From contig VBOW01000016.1 in assembly GCA_005893275.1 (NCBI GenBank), positions 34,197 to 98,196 of the forward strand: a DNA stretch of 64,000 nt, in the 5' to 3' direction. The position numbers and the translations under genes were made by a program. The notes below the pieces were generated by a model. That model worked only from the letters and a program-made list of their open reading frames with translations, was not told where the DNA came from and did not search any database. Below, in pieces: positions 52,712-62,031 of the stretch; position 1 is the stretch's first letter; every line of letters begins with the position of its first letter. The DNA is from Candidatus Eisenbacteria bacterium. GTDB taxonomy: Bacteria; Eisenbacteria; RBG-16-71-46; SZUA-252.

Positions 52712-53521
52712 TCAGCCGTCCGCGCGCGGGGGGGCCGCGGGGCTCGCCACGGTCGGGAGATCCACACCGAGCTTGCGGCCCTCACGATCGAAGAGCGGAG
52801 ACCGGCGGAGCCCCCACATGTGAAGGCGGAATTTGACGCAAACGCCGAGCACGCCCAAGCCGTAGTGAACGGATCGCGTGAAGGAGATGCTGGAAGCCTC
52901 TCCGAAGTAACGCGTCGGGCAGCTGACCTCCCCGATGCTGTAGCCGAAGGCGACGATCTGAGCCAGCATCTCGTTATCGAAGACGAAGTCGTCCGAATTT
53001 TCCTCGAGGGGCAATGTCTCCAGGACCTGCCGGCTGAAGGCCCGATATCCTGTGTGGTACTCGGAGAGCTTTCGCTGGAGGGCCACGTTCTCGATCAGCG
53101 TGAGAATCCGGTTCGCGACGTACTTGTACCGAGGCATCCCCCCCTTGAGGGCGCTCTTCCCCAGCATGCGTGATCCGAGCACCGCATCGTAGATCCCCTT
53201 CCCCACCATGGACGCCATCGCGGTGACCAGGGCGGGAGTGTACTGATAATCGGGGTGGACCATGATCACCACGTCGGCCCCGGCTCGGAGCGCTTCCCGG
53301 TAGCAGGTCTTCTGATTCCCGCCGTATCCAAGATTTTGGGAATGGACGAAGGTCGTGATGCCCAGCCGGCGCGCGAGGTCGGAGGTTTCATCCTGGCTCG
53401 CGTCGTCAACGAGAATCACGCGATCCACGATCTCGTGCGGCAGCTCCTCGTGCGTACGTTGCAGGGTCTTGGACGCGTTGTACGCCGGGAGCACCACGAC
53501 GACCCGTTTCCCGTGGATCAT
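52712..53521 (-). CDS. Glycosyltransferase family 2, polyprenyl-phosphate-sugar synthase-like
   Basis: A 269-residue GT-A protein. It has [20 protein letters not shown], the DDASQDET acid pair, [11 protein letters not shown] (DXD-like) and [15 protein letters not shown]. The enzyme resembles dolichyl- or undecaprenyl-phosphate mannose/glucose synthases but has no C-terminal membrane helices. It overlaps the start of the O-antigen ligase gene by 4 nt and precedes two GT-C genes, which would use a lipid-phosphate sugar. Confidence 0.9.
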   Translation of the reverse strand: MIHGKRVVVVLPAYNASKTLQRTHEELPHEIVDRVILVDDASQDETSDLARRLGITTFVHSQNLGYGGNQKTCYREALRAGADVVIMVHPDYQYTPALVTAMASMVGKGIYDAVLGSRMLGKSALKGGMPRYKYVANRILTLIENVALQRKLSEYHTGYRAFSRQVLETLPLEENSDDFVFDNEMLAQIVAFGYSIGEVSCPTRYFGEASSISFTRSVHYGLGVLGVCVKFRLHMWGLRRSPLFDREGRKLGVDLPTVASPAAPPRADG

Positions 53522-55764
53522 GGCGTCCCCCGTGCCGACCCGGCGCCATCGCGGAGTCGGGCGAGCGCCAGCCTGAGATTCTCTTGGGCATCCCGGTTCG
53601 CGGGTTCGATTTCGAGCGCCATCTCCGCTGCGCGGCGCGCCTCCTCGTTCCGGCCGAGCGCGAGGCTGGCCACGGAGAGATTGGTGGCCGTGACCGCCCG
53701 TGCGGCGTCGTCACCCCACCACAAGCCGCGAATCGCGAGGGTCAGCGTGTCCGCCGCATCCGACCACCGATTCTGAGCCAGCGCGAGCGAGCCGAGGATG
53801 GCAAGGGGTTGGGCAAGCCCTGGATAGAGACGCGCGGAACGGAGGATCAAGCCGCGGCCCTCGCCCACCGAGCCCAGCTGGATGAGCGTCTGACCCGCCT
53901 GGTCCAGAATCTCCGCATTGACGCTGTCCCGCGCCACGGCCTGGGCGAACGCAGCTCGAACGTCCTGGGTGGACGCGTCCGGAGGCGTCAACGCTGCCTG
54001 GCCCGCCTCGATTTGCCCGAGGTTGGAACGGTAGTAGCCGTTCTCAGGTTCCATTTGTATGGCCCGCTCCCCCGCGGCACGGGCATCGCGCAAGAGGCCG
54101 CGCCGAAATGTCTGATTCCGCTCGGCGAGTGCCTGCGTCAAGAGCGATAAGCCCAGGGAATTTTGGTATGTGGAATTCCAAGGGGCAAGGGACGCCGCGC
54201 GCCGCAGCGCCTGGAAATGCGCGGCACCCTCCGAGCGTGTATGCAACGCGACGGCCTCGGCGATTTGCGCACGGATCGGGACGATCACGACCTGTGCGAA
54301 TAGAACCAGGACGGGGATTCCGGCGATACCAAGAGCCCAGGGCTTCCTACCAGATTTGAGGACCCGCGGTTCGGCCAACGCCGGCTGCAGCCGCGGACTC
54401 GCAGCCGACAGCCACCCGGCGAGCGCCGCCGCGAGGGCGCCCAAAGCGGCGACCGTGAAGCTGGTGAGGTCCTGGATGAGGAATGCGACCAGCGACGCAC
54501 CCGCTGGAATAGCGGCGGCTCGCACGGAGGCTTCCCCGCGACGCACGCACCGCCAAACGACGTAGCCGGCACAAAGAACGACAAGGAGCCCTGCGACGGC
54601 GCCTGGGACACCCTGGGTGGCGAGAATCTGGATGGCCTCATTGTGGGCTTTGGTCGGCGTGAATCCCCACTCCACCTTCCAGTATTCCAAGGGCCGATAT
54701 CGGGGGAAGGCGATGCCGAAAGCATCCAGACCGACGCCCCGGACCGGGTGATCCCGGGCCATGCGCATTCCCGCCTGCCAGATGAGGATTCGTGACTGGG
54801 TGGTCGGGGCGCGGAGGCTCGCGATTTGACGCACCCGCGTCAGCAAATTCGTTCCGATCGGAGAGTGTCGGAGAAGGACCGCGGAAGCACCGAAGACGAG
54901 AAGCGCGACGGCAGCTAGGGCGGCGATCCGAACGGAGCGCGAAGGGTGGCGTCCCCTGGGGGGGCTTTGGCTCCGACGCCGGCTCAGCAGGTGGAGGAAA
55001 ATCCAAGCGGTTCCCGCCGCGGCGATCCCGATCCACGCACCACGGGAGAGCGTCGCCGCGAGCACGATCACGGAGGACATCGCCACGAGGATCCAGGCCC
55101 ACCTCCGCAAACCACCTCGCGCCCGTGCGGCGAGCCAGATCATCAGGGGGATCGTCATGCTCAGATACGCCCCGAGATGGTTGGGGTGGCCGAGGGTCGC
55201 GAAGATCCGCATTTCTCGACCGAACGTAGCCGTCCTACTCCATGCCATCGGATCGAGCCCGGCGATCTGAAGGAGCCCATAGGTCGCGGCGACAGCGCCG
55301 GCGAGCCCCGCCGCCGTCGCGAACCGCACCAGGGAATCGGGCCGTCCCGCGGAAGCCGCGCGGGAGGCGAAGTAGACGATGGCGGTCGCGACCCCGACGC
55401 TGAGCCCGGCGAAACTGTCCGGCGCTCCGTAGAAGCTTTGAACCGGGTTCGGGGAGGCGAAGGTGGAGGCCACAGCGGACGCCAGGAAGATCCCGACCGA
55501 GGCGCCGAGCGGATCACCGCGGGCCATGGACACGACCCGCGACGGCATGGTTCGAAGCCAGGCGACCGGGGTCAGGCGTCGAATGGTCTCGAGCTGCGAT
55601 GCGAGGCCTCGCCAGAGGAGGATCAGCGCCGCCGTCAGGAGAACCGCCGCTTTGGGAACCTCGAACACTTCCGCCGTCCTCCGCGAGAAGACCACCGGGG
55701 AGAGCGCGAGCAGACCCACAAGCACGATCTCCTCGAAGGAAATTCGGGAGACCCTTGGCTTCAT
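53518..55764 (-). CDS. O-antigen ligase-like (Wzy_C) protein with TPR region, copy 1
   Basis: I use the ATG at 55764, overlapping the stop of its paralogue; the frame runs further to 56001 without support. The 748-residue product has about 12 membrane helices. The Wzy_C/WaaL core has [37 protein letters not shown] and the loop with [19 protein letters not shown]. From about 540 come TPR-type helices ([40 protein letters not shown]). It may ligate or polymerise surface glycans or modify proteins. It pairs with an adjacent copy of almost equal length. Confidence 0.88.
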   Translation of the reverse strand: MKPRVSRISFEEIVLVGLLALSPVVFSRRTAEVFEVPKAAVLLTAALILLWRGLASQLETIRRLTPVAWLRTMPSRVVSMARGDPLGASVGIFLASAVASTFASPNPVQSFYGAPDSFAGLSVGVATAIVYFASRAASAGRPDSLVRFATAAGLAGAVAATYGLLQIAGLDPMAWSRTATFGREMRIFATLGHPNHLGAYLSMTIPLMIWLAARARGGLRRWAWILVAMSSVIVLAATLSRGAWIGIAAAGTAWIFLHLLSRRRSQSPPRGRHPSRSVRIAALAAVALLVFGASAVLLRHSPIGTNLLTRVRQIASLRAPTTQSRILIWQAGMRMARDHPVRGVGLDAFGIAFPRYRPLEYWKVEWGFTPTKAHNEAIQILATQGVPGAVAGLLVVLCAGYVVWRCVRRGEASVRAAAIPAGASLVAFLIQDLTSFTVAALGALAAALAGWLSAASPRLQPALAEPRVLKSGRKPWALGIAGIPVLVLFAQVVIVPIRAQIAEAVALHTRSEGAAHFQALRRAASLAPWNSTYQNSLGLSLLTQALAERNQTFRRGLLRDARAAGERAIQMEPENGYYRSNLGQIEAGQAALTPPDASTQDVRAAFAQAVARDSVNAEILDQAGQTLIQLGSVGEGRGLILRSARLYPGLAQPLAILGSLALAQNRWSDAADTLTLAIRGLWWGDDAARAVTATNLSVASLALGRNEEARRAAEMALEIEPANRDAQENLRLALARLRDGAGSARGTP

Positions 55765-58001
55765 GGGTGCTGGACCGAGCCTGCGCCGATTCGCGCAATC
55801 GCGAGCTTCCGGTTTTCCTCTGCGTCGCGGTTCAAGGCGTCGAGCTCGAGCGCCTCTTCCGCCGCGCGGCGCGCATCCTCGTTGCGCCCCAACGCCAGGT
55901 ATCCAGCGGACAAATTGCTCCACGCCGCCGCCCGCGCGGTCTTCTCGCCCCACCATTCGCGCCTCAAGGCGATCCCCAGCGTGTCGGCCGCGGGCTGCCA
56001 TCGGCCTTCGAGCAGCCCCATGTATCCGAGGAACGCCAAAGGCTGCGCCAGCTCGGGGTAGAGCGCGGCCGAATGGAGCGCGATCGATCGTGCCTCGACC
56101 CGTTCCCCCAGCTCGAGGAGCGCGTTGCTTGCCTGATCCATGATTTGTGCGTTCACGGTGTCGCGCGCCATCGCTTCGGCAAAAGCCGCGCGGACGTCCT
56201 GGACCGAAGCTTCGGGAGGTCCAAGTTTCGCCTGGGCGGTCTGGACCCTTCCCAATCCGGCGTAATAGTAGCCGTTCTCGGGCTCGATCCGAATCGCCCG
56301 TTCTTCTGCGGACCGGGCGCGCCGCAAGTCCTCGCGCCGCGCCGCCGCGGAAGCTTCACGGAGGGCCTGTTCCAGGAGCGAAGACCCAAAGGAGTTCTCG
56401 TACCGAGAGTCCCACCGAGCGAGCGCGGCGGCGCGCTCGAGCGACCGGGCCCGGTCCGGGCTGCCCTGGGGCGCCCGAGACGCCGCCTTCTCATACACCT
56501 GGGCTCGTATCGGGGCGACGACCACGTTCGCGAACAGAATCGCAATGGGGACGCCCGCGGCCAGAATCGCCCAGCCGGCCGTGCCGCCCCGGCGAGGGCG
56601 CGATCCCGCCTCGCCTCGTTCCGGAACCGGCTCCGAGCCGCCGACGGAAAGCCACCCTGCGAGGGCCGCCGCGAGGCTCCCCAGCGCGACGACGGTGAAG
56701 CTCGCCAAATCCTGCACCGCGAATCCCACCAGGGCTCCCCCGGCCGCGGCCGCCCCGGCGCGCCCTGCGGGGTCGCTTCGACCCGCGGCACGCCATATCG
56801 CCCGCGCGGCGAAGAGCAGGACCAGCAAGGCCGCGATGCCGCCGGCGACCCCCTGGGTGGCGAGGATCTGGATCGCCTCGTTGTGAGCCTTGTTGGGGGT
56901 GCTGCCCCACTCGATCCGCCAGTACGCCGCGGTGCGGTATCTCGGGAATACGGTCCCGAACGAGTCGAGCCCCACGCCGAGCACCGGGTGGTCGTGGGCC
57001 ATGCGGAGCCCGGCGCGCCAGATGTGAATCCGCGACTGGGTGGTGGGCGCATTGAGGCTCGTGATCTGGCGAACCCGCGTCGCCAGATTCGCACCCATGG
57101 GGGAGCGCGCCATGAAAAACGCGGCCGCGGCCAGCACGAGGAGCGACGCCAGGACCGCGGCGGGGATCCTTGCCATTCCGCGCGTTGCGCGGGCGCCGGC
57201 GGCGGAGCCGCCGTTTCTCCCACGGAGACGCAAGAGCCCCCACGCGATCATCCCCGCCCCGAGGCCGAGCCACGCCCCCCGGGATAGCGTGGCCGCGATG
57301 ACCACGACGGAAATCGTCCCGACAAACGCCCACAGCGCCCGCTCCGCTCCGCTTCGGGCGCGGATGGCCAGCCACAACACGAGAGGGACCGTCATGCCCA
57401 GATACGCGCCGAGCATGTTGGGATGCCCGAGCGTGCCGAAGATGCGCACGTCGCCGCCGAAAGTCGCGGTACGGCCCCAGGACAACGGGTCGAGGCCGGC
57501 CAGCTGGATGAGCGCGTAACACGAGGCGATGCTGCTCGCAAAGCCCGCGGCCCGGGCGTAGCGCACCAACAGGGCGGCGCGTCCGCGGGAGACGGAACGC
57601 GACACGAAGTAAACGATCGCGGTGGAGCACGCGACGACCAGCCCGGCGGTGCTATCCGGCGCGCCGTGGAGGCTCTTGGCCGGATTGGAGGAAGTCAGCG
57701 TGGAGGCAGCCGCCGAGAGGAGGAAGAGGATGATCGAGGCGCCGAGCGGGTCCTGTCGGAGCGCCGAACCGGCTCGCCGGCCCAGAGAGCCCAGTCGGAC
57801 CCCGAGGTCTGATGCTCGAAGCGCGTCCAGCTCGCGCGCGAGAACACGCCAGGCGAGCCACAGAATCCCGGTGGTGAGAAGCGCGGTCTGGGGAATCTCG
57901 AAGCACTCGGCCGTCAGCCGCGAGAAAACGACTGGAACGAGCGCGAGCAAGCCGAGAAGAAGGGTCTCCTCGAAATGGACTCCTGAGGACCCTCGCTTCA
58001 T
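55761..58001 (-). CDS. O-antigen ligase-like (Wzy_C) protein with TPR region, copy 2
   Basis: From the ATG at 58001 the protein is 746 residues, within two residues of copy 1 and alike along its whole length. The corresponding motifs are [37 protein letters not shown] and RIHIWRAGLRMAHDHPVLG. The C-terminal TPR region matches as well (NEDARRAAEEALELDALNRD). This is a tandem duplication. The copies may act on different acceptors or form a heteromer. The GC-rich hairpin at 58091-58122 lies in its upstream region. Confidence 0.88.
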   Translation of the reverse strand: MKRGSSGVHFEETLLLGLLALVPVVFSRLTAECFEIPQTALLTTGILWLAWRVLARELDALRASDLGVRLGSLGRRAGSALRQDPLGASIILFLLSAAASTLTSSNPAKSLHGAPDSTAGLVVACSTAIVYFVSRSVSRGRAALLVRYARAAGFASSIASCYALIQLAGLDPLSWGRTATFGGDVRIFGTLGHPNMLGAYLGMTVPLVLWLAIRARSGAERALWAFVGTISVVVIAATLSRGAWLGLGAGMIAWGLLRLRGRNGGSAAGARATRGMARIPAAVLASLLVLAAAAFFMARSPMGANLATRVRQITSLNAPTTQSRIHIWRAGLRMAHDHPVLGVGLDSFGTVFPRYRTAAYWRIEWGSTPNKAHNEAIQILATQGVAGGIAALLVLLFAARAIWRAAGRSDPAGRAGAAAAGGALVGFAVQDLASFTVVALGSLAAALAGWLSVGGSEPVPERGEAGSRPRRGGTAGWAILAAGVPIAILFANVVVAPIRAQVYEKAASRAPQGSPDRARSLERAAALARWDSRYENSFGSSLLEQALREASAAARREDLRRARSAEERAIRIEPENGYYYAGLGRVQTAQAKLGPPEASVQDVRAAFAEAMARDTVNAQIMDQASNALLELGERVEARSIALHSAALYPELAQPLAFLGYMGLLEGRWQPAADTLGIALRREWWGEKTARAAAWSNLSAGYLALGRNEDARRAAEEALELDALNRDAEENRKLAIARIGAGSVQHP

Positions 58002-58090
58002 CGAGAGGGCCTTGCGGCCGTCCTGGCGGGGGGCATGGTGGCGATGGGGGCTTCGACTCCCTTGAGGGTACCCATGCGATCCGAGAGCGA

Positions 58091-58122
58091 GACACCCCAT
58101 CGCGAGGTGGCGACGGGGTGTC
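58091..58122 (-). terminator. Hairpin after the SWIB gene
   Basis: GACACCCC (58091-58098) and GGGGTGTC (58115-58122) form an 8-bp stem that can extend inward over TCGC/GCGA past one mismatch. It lies 30 nt past the SWIB stop. There is no U-tract. Confidence 0.5.
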
Positions 58123-58152
58123 CCGATGGAGGAACTTCGAAGTGTATCGAGT

Positions 58153-58443
58153 CTACTTGAGATGCTTCGAGACGAGCTTTGTCATCTCGAACATGCTCAC
58201 CTGGCGTTTCCCGCCGAAAACCGCGCGGAGCTTCTCGTCTGCGTTGATCATCGTTCGCTTGTTCTTGTCCTGCAGCTTGTTTCTCTTGATATAGGCCCAA
58301 AGCTTCTTCGTCACCTCGGTCCTCGGGATCGCCTTCGATCCGACCACCTCGGAGAGGGTGGCGGATGGCTGCATGGGCTTCATGAACGCTGCGCTGGGAC
58401 GACGCTTCTTCGCTACCTTTTTCTTCGCGCTTTTGGCAGGCAT
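58153..58443 (-). CDS. SWIB/MDM2-domain small basic protein
   Basis: The ATG at 58443 has an ideal AAAGGAGAGG site. The 96-residue protein has a Lys-rich N-terminus (MPAKSAKKKVAKKRR) and a SWIB domain from about 24 (SATLSEVVGSKAIPRTEVTK, KLWAYIKRNKLQDKNKRTMI, MFEMTKLVSKHLK). The domain is best known in eukaryotic chromatin remodelling and MDM2. In bacteria it occurs as such small basic proteins, e.g. in Chlamydia, with suggested DNA or nucleoid roles. It stands alone beside a tRNA gene. Confidence 0.95.
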   Translation of the reverse strand: MPAKSAKKKVAKKRRPSAAFMKPMQPSATLSEVVGSKAIPRTEVTKKLWAYIKRNKLQDKNKRTMINADEKLRAVFGGKRQVSMFEMTKLVSKHLK

Positions 58444-58567
58444 GCACCTCTCCTTTCGTGAGCGTCTCGCCGATCCGGACCCGTCGGCACCGAGGGGAAT
58501 AACTAGCACGTGCGAGGGAAGAGGGCAATATTTCATAGGTAAACCGGCCCAAAAACAGCAAAAAAAA

Positions 58568-58644
58568 TGGAGCGGAAGACGGGATTTGAACCCGCGACAG
58601 CCACCTTGGCAAGGTGGAGCTCTACCGGGCTGAGCTACTTCCGC
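58568..58644 (-). tRNA. tRNA-Gly (GCC)
   Basis: The minus strand folds into a cloverleaf. The acceptor stem is GCGGAAG with CTTCCGC. The D arm holds AGCTC and the T arm CGGGTTCAAATCCCG. The anticodon loop TTGCCAA gives anticodon GCC. The discriminator is U and the CCA end is encoded (58570-58568), followed by a TTTTTTT run that can end transcription. Confidence 0.97.
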
Positions 58645-58711
58645 TCTGGAGGTAAATTGTCCGATGGGACCGGGGAATCTTAATCCCCGGTCCGGGACCC
58701 GTCAAGCAACC

Positions 58712-60259
58712 CTAGGCGCGCCCGGGCCCCGTTTCCTGGACCGTCTCCAGCCACTTGTGAAATCCCGTTCCCATCCGCCGGGAGGCGTTCGCCTGCCGGT
58801 AGAGCTGGAGATATTTCCGGGCCGACGCTTCCCAAGAGAAATCGCGAGCCATGCCGTTCCGCCGCAGGCGCAAGAGGGCGCGCGGCTCCCCGTAAAGGTG
58901 GACCGCCGCCTCCACCGCGCCCACGAGCGCCTCGGGCGTGTACGGCGCGAAGACGATCCCCGTGCCCCCTTCCGATCCCGGCGAATACGGCTCGACGGTA
59001 TCGGCGAGGCCCCCGGTCCAGCGAACGACAGGCACGGTTCCGTACCGCATGCTCATCATCTGATTGAGACCGCACGGCTCGTAGCGGGAGGGCATGAGAA
59101 AGAAATCACTGCCCGCCTCGATCCGGTGAGCCAGCGGATCGTCAAAACCTTTGCGGAATCGGAGCCGGTCCGGGAAGCGCCTCTCCAGTGCCGCGAAGAG
59201 CTCCTCGTAGCGTTTCGATCCGCTGCCGAGAAGGACCCACTTGGCGGGAAACGAGAACAGCTGCGGGGCCGCAGACTCGATCAGATCGAAGCCCTTCTGC
59301 TCGGCCAAGCGCGAAATGATTCCGAACAAAGGCTGGTCCGGCTGGGATGGGAGCCCCATTTCATCGAGGAGCGCCGACTTGCAGACGCCCTTCAGCTCCA
59401 GGCTCTCCGCATCGTAGCGAGCCGCGATCGCCCGATCGGTTCGCGGATTCCAGATGCGAACGTCGATCCCATTCAGAACGCCGACCAAGTCTTCGTGACG
59501 CGCATTCAGGACGCCCTGTAGCCCGAACCCGAATTCCTCCCCCGATTGGATCTCCTCGGCGTAACGTTCGCTCACGGTGGTGATGACGTCCGCGAAATGG
59601 ATCCCCGCCTTCAGAAAATTCACCTTTCCCCAGAACTCAAACGGCGAGAGCGGATAGAAATACTCGGGCGGGAAGCCCGCGATCGCTATGGAATCCGGAT
59701 CGTAGACGCCTTGATAACCCATGTTGTGGATGGAGAGGATCGTCGCGGTCATCTGGAAAAAGGGATCCTCGGCGTAGGTTGTTTTCAAAAAGGCCGGGAC
59801 GAGGGCGGTCTGGTGATCGTTCGCGTGGATCACCTCCGGGGTGAACGCGAGCGCGCGCATGGCCTCCAAACACGAGCGCGAATAGAACGCGAACCGCTCT
59901 GCGTTGTCGGGATAGGCCTCACCGGTCGCGGGATCGTTGTAGATCCCGGGACGGCCGAAATAGCGGTCGTTGGCGATGAAATAATAGGAGAGGTGCGGTG
60001 GTAGCTCCGCGCTCCGGAGCGTGTAGATGAGCGCGGGGGTGTCCTCCCCGCGCACCGGGACCTCGATCTCGGCGGCCAGCTCGAGCGAGGACCCCTCGGG
60101 GAGCGTCAGCCCGGCGTAGCGCGGCAGGAAGACCGCGACCGCACATCCGAGATCGGCGATCGATTTCGACAGCGCGCCGACGACGTCGGCGAGCCCCCCC
60201 ACCTTGGCGAAAGGAACCGATTCGGCACTGAGGAGCGCGACGCGAAAACGCTGGGTCAT
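58712..60259 (-). CDS. glgA: Glycogen synthase (ADP-glucose type)
   Basis: A 515-residue GT5 enzyme. The N-terminal KVGGLADVVGALSKSI loop binds the nucleotide sugar, and VIHANDHQTALVPAFLK, GIDVRIWNPRTD, ISRLAEQKGFDLIE and MPSRYEPCGLNQMMSMRYGT are family signatures. It extends alpha-1,4-glucan from ADP-glucose (or UDP-glucose). The next gene downstream is the tRNA; upstream lies galT with a 25-nt gap, so the two are probably co-transcribed. The glycogen-debranching enzyme elsewhere in the window fits the same pathway. Confidence 0.95.
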   Translation of the reverse strand: MTQRFRVALLSAESVPFAKVGGLADVVGALSKSIADLGCAVAVFLPRYAGLTLPEGSSLELAAEIEVPVRGEDTPALIYTLRSAELPPHLSYYFIANDRYFGRPGIYNDPATGEAYPDNAERFAFYSRSCLEAMRALAFTPEVIHANDHQTALVPAFLKTTYAEDPFFQMTATILSIHNMGYQGVYDPDSIAIAGFPPEYFYPLSPFEFWGKVNFLKAGIHFADVITTVSERYAEEIQSGEEFGFGLQGVLNARHEDLVGVLNGIDVRIWNPRTDRAIAARYDAESLELKGVCKSALLDEMGLPSQPDQPLFGIISRLAEQKGFDLIESAAPQLFSFPAKWVLLGSGSKRYEELFAALERRFPDRLRFRKGFDDPLAHRIEAGSDFFLMPSRYEPCGLNQMMSMRYGTVPVVRWTGGLADTVEPYSPGSEGGTGIVFAPYTPEALVGAVEAAVHLYGEPRALLRLRRNGMARDFSWEASARKYLQLYRQANASRRMGTGFHKWLETVQETGPGRA

Positions 60260-60284
60260 GCGGTTCTCCGGTGGGAACGCGGGA

Positions 60285-61286
60285 TCAGAGCTCGATGTCG
60301 CGGAGGTACTGGGCCGCCTCTTCGGGCGACGTTGGGTTGATGTAAAAGCCCGTTCCCCACTCGAAGCCGGCGACTTTCGTCAGCTTGGGCATGATTTCGA
60401 TATGCCAGTGATAATGATCGAGCCGCGGGTCGCGACAGGGGGCGCTGTGGACGATGAAGTTGTAGTGCGGTCGGTTGAGCGCCTTGTTGATCCGGCCAAG
60501 CGTGTCCTTGAGCGACTGAGCGAGCGACGCGAACTCGCTCTTCTGGGAATCCTCGAACGCGGACACGTGGCTTCGAGGGAGGACCCAGGTCTCGAACGGA
60601 AAGCGTGGCGCGAACGGTTCGAAGGATACGAAGTGCTCGTTTTTCGAGACGATGCGCTTTCCCTCGCGAAGCTCCTGCTCGATCATGTCGCAGAAGACGC
60701 ACCTCTCCTTGAGCCTGTAATGCTGGAGGCTCCCGTCCAGCTCCTCCGTCACGACCTTGGGAATGATCGGCGTGGCGATGAGCTGCGTGTGGCTGTGCTC
60801 CAGGGAGGCTCCGGCGGCCTCGCCGTGATTCTTGAAGATGAGGATGTATCGAAATCGGTTGTCGTTCTTGAGATCGACGACGCGGTCGCGGAACGCCCAG
60901 AGGACGTTCTCGATCTGCGCCTCGCTCAGCTCGCTCAGCTCTTTGGTGTGGTCGGTCGTCTCGATGATGACCTCGTGTGCGCCGATGCCGTTCATTTTGT
61001 CGTAGAGCCCTTCCCCGCGACGATCGAGACCCCCCTCGATCTGCAGCGCCGGGAATTTGTTCGGCACGACGCGCGTGGTCCATCCCGGCGTGTTGGGCGG
61101 GGTCCCCGGCTCGCGGTAGGCCAGGATCTCGGCCGGGGTCTTGTCCTCGTTCCCGACGCAGAAGGGGCAGGCTTTGGCGTTCGGCGGGGGCGGGACGGAG
61201 CCGTTAAAATCAGAGGGACGTCGGCCACGCTCCGTCGAGATGATGACCCATCGGCCGACGACCGGGTCTTTACGTAGCTCAGGCAT
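60285..61286 (-). CDS. galT: Galactose-1-phosphate uridylyltransferase family protein
   Basis: A 333-residue HIT-superfamily protein. The zinc ligands are in CPFCVGNE and CVFCDM, and GASLEHSHTQLIATP contains the catalytic region, with HSH where typical GalT has HPH. NHGEAAGAS and HYHWHIEIMPKL are also typical. GalT exchanges UMP between UDP-glucose and galactose 1-phosphate. The HSH variant is known in related bacterial enzymes, and a different hexose or nucleotide specificity is possible. It lies upstream of glgA. Confidence 0.9.
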   Translation of the reverse strand: MPELRKDPVVGRWVIISTERGRRPSDFNGSVPPPPNAKACPFCVGNEDKTPAEILAYREPGTPPNTPGWTTRVVPNKFPALQIEGGLDRRGEGLYDKMNGIGAHEVIIETTDHTKELSELSEAQIENVLWAFRDRVVDLKNDNRFRYILIFKNHGEAAGASLEHSHTQLIATPIIPKVVTEELDGSLQHYRLKERCVFCDMIEQELREGKRIVSKNEHFVSFEPFAPRFPFETWVLPRSHVSAFEDSQKSEFASLAQSLKDTLGRINKALNRPHYNFIVHSAPCRDPRLDHYHWHIEIMPKLTKVAGFEWGTGFYINPTSPEEAAQYLRDIEL

Positions 61287-61353
61287 AGCTCTCCATTTTA
61301 TGGGGAATTCCTGCCCGGGTCAATCCGGGGCCGGCCTTGATGAAACCGTAACT

Positions 61354-62031
61354 TCAATCCGTTTGATAAGTTGTGTCCGAATAGCAGCGCACCCTGAACG
61401 CCCCTGGGTAACCCGAAAAAAGCGCCTTTAGGCGGAGCGGCTGGGCCTCCTCTTCCGAAGCGTAGTCCCCCAATCGTACCTTGTAGTAAGGCGCCTCGTG
61501 GGCCACATGCGCCCTCGCTTGGAGTCGCTCAACCGCCTCCCTCGCCTTTCGGTCCGCCAGGGCACGATCCTGAGTCACGAAGACCTGCACCCGCCAGAGA
61601 AACGACGACCCTGGCCGCACCGCTTCGGCCCGCGCAGAGCCCGCTTGGGAGCCCCTCCCCGACCCCGCAGCCGGGGTTTTCGCCTTGACCCGGGGCGAGA
61701 CCCCTCCCGGGGGGGAAACCGGCTCGGAAATGGCCGCCAGCTCCTCCGGAGTGATCTCCTCGCTCGGGTCGCGGCCGGGGGATTGCTCAGCCGGATACGG
61801 CGTTGGGACTTCGGAGCCGGTCGGTGGCCCCGAGACGGTCGATCCGGCCGAGGGGGCCTGCGCCCCCACCCCTGCCGCCGTCACCGTCCTGCGCGGGGCG
61901 GGAGGCTCCGGAGGCCTCGGGGCGAGCCTCGCGCAGCCAGCCGCGGCCGCAAAGGCGAACGCCAAGGCGGCCGGCAGGAGGAGCGCGGCGCGCGGCCGCG
62001 GACGCTTACGGGGCACGCTAGAGATAGCCAT
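61354..62031 (-). CDS. SPOR-domain lipoprotein
   Basis: The 225-residue protein has a basic N-terminus and a hydrophobic stretch ending in AAAAGC (Cys33), a lipobox. About 110 residues of Pro/Ser/Gly-rich linker follow. The C-terminal SPOR domain (from about 145: FLWRVQVFVTQDRALADRKA, YYKVRLGDYASEEEAQPLRL) binds denuded peptidoglycan. Its start lies inside the 3' end of the mannose-1-phosphate guanylyltransferase gene (14-bp overlap). Confidence 0.9.
   Translation of the reverse strand: MAISSVPRKRPRPRAALLLPAALAFAFAAAAGCARLAPRPPEPPAPRRTVTAAGVGAQAPSAGSTVSGPPTGSEVPTPYPAEQSPGRDPSEEITPEELAAISEPVSPPGGVSPRVKAKTPAAGSGRGSQAGSARAEAVRPGSSFLWRVQVFVTQDRALADRKAREAVERLQARAHVAHEAPYYKVRLGDYASEEEAQPLRLKALFSGYPGAFRVRCYSDTTYQTD

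Noticed and set aside
51827..53173. A 448-codon plus-strand open frame
   Set aside because: It is antisense to the GT39-like and GT2 genes and is composed of Glu/Arg/Gly-rich shadow sequence.
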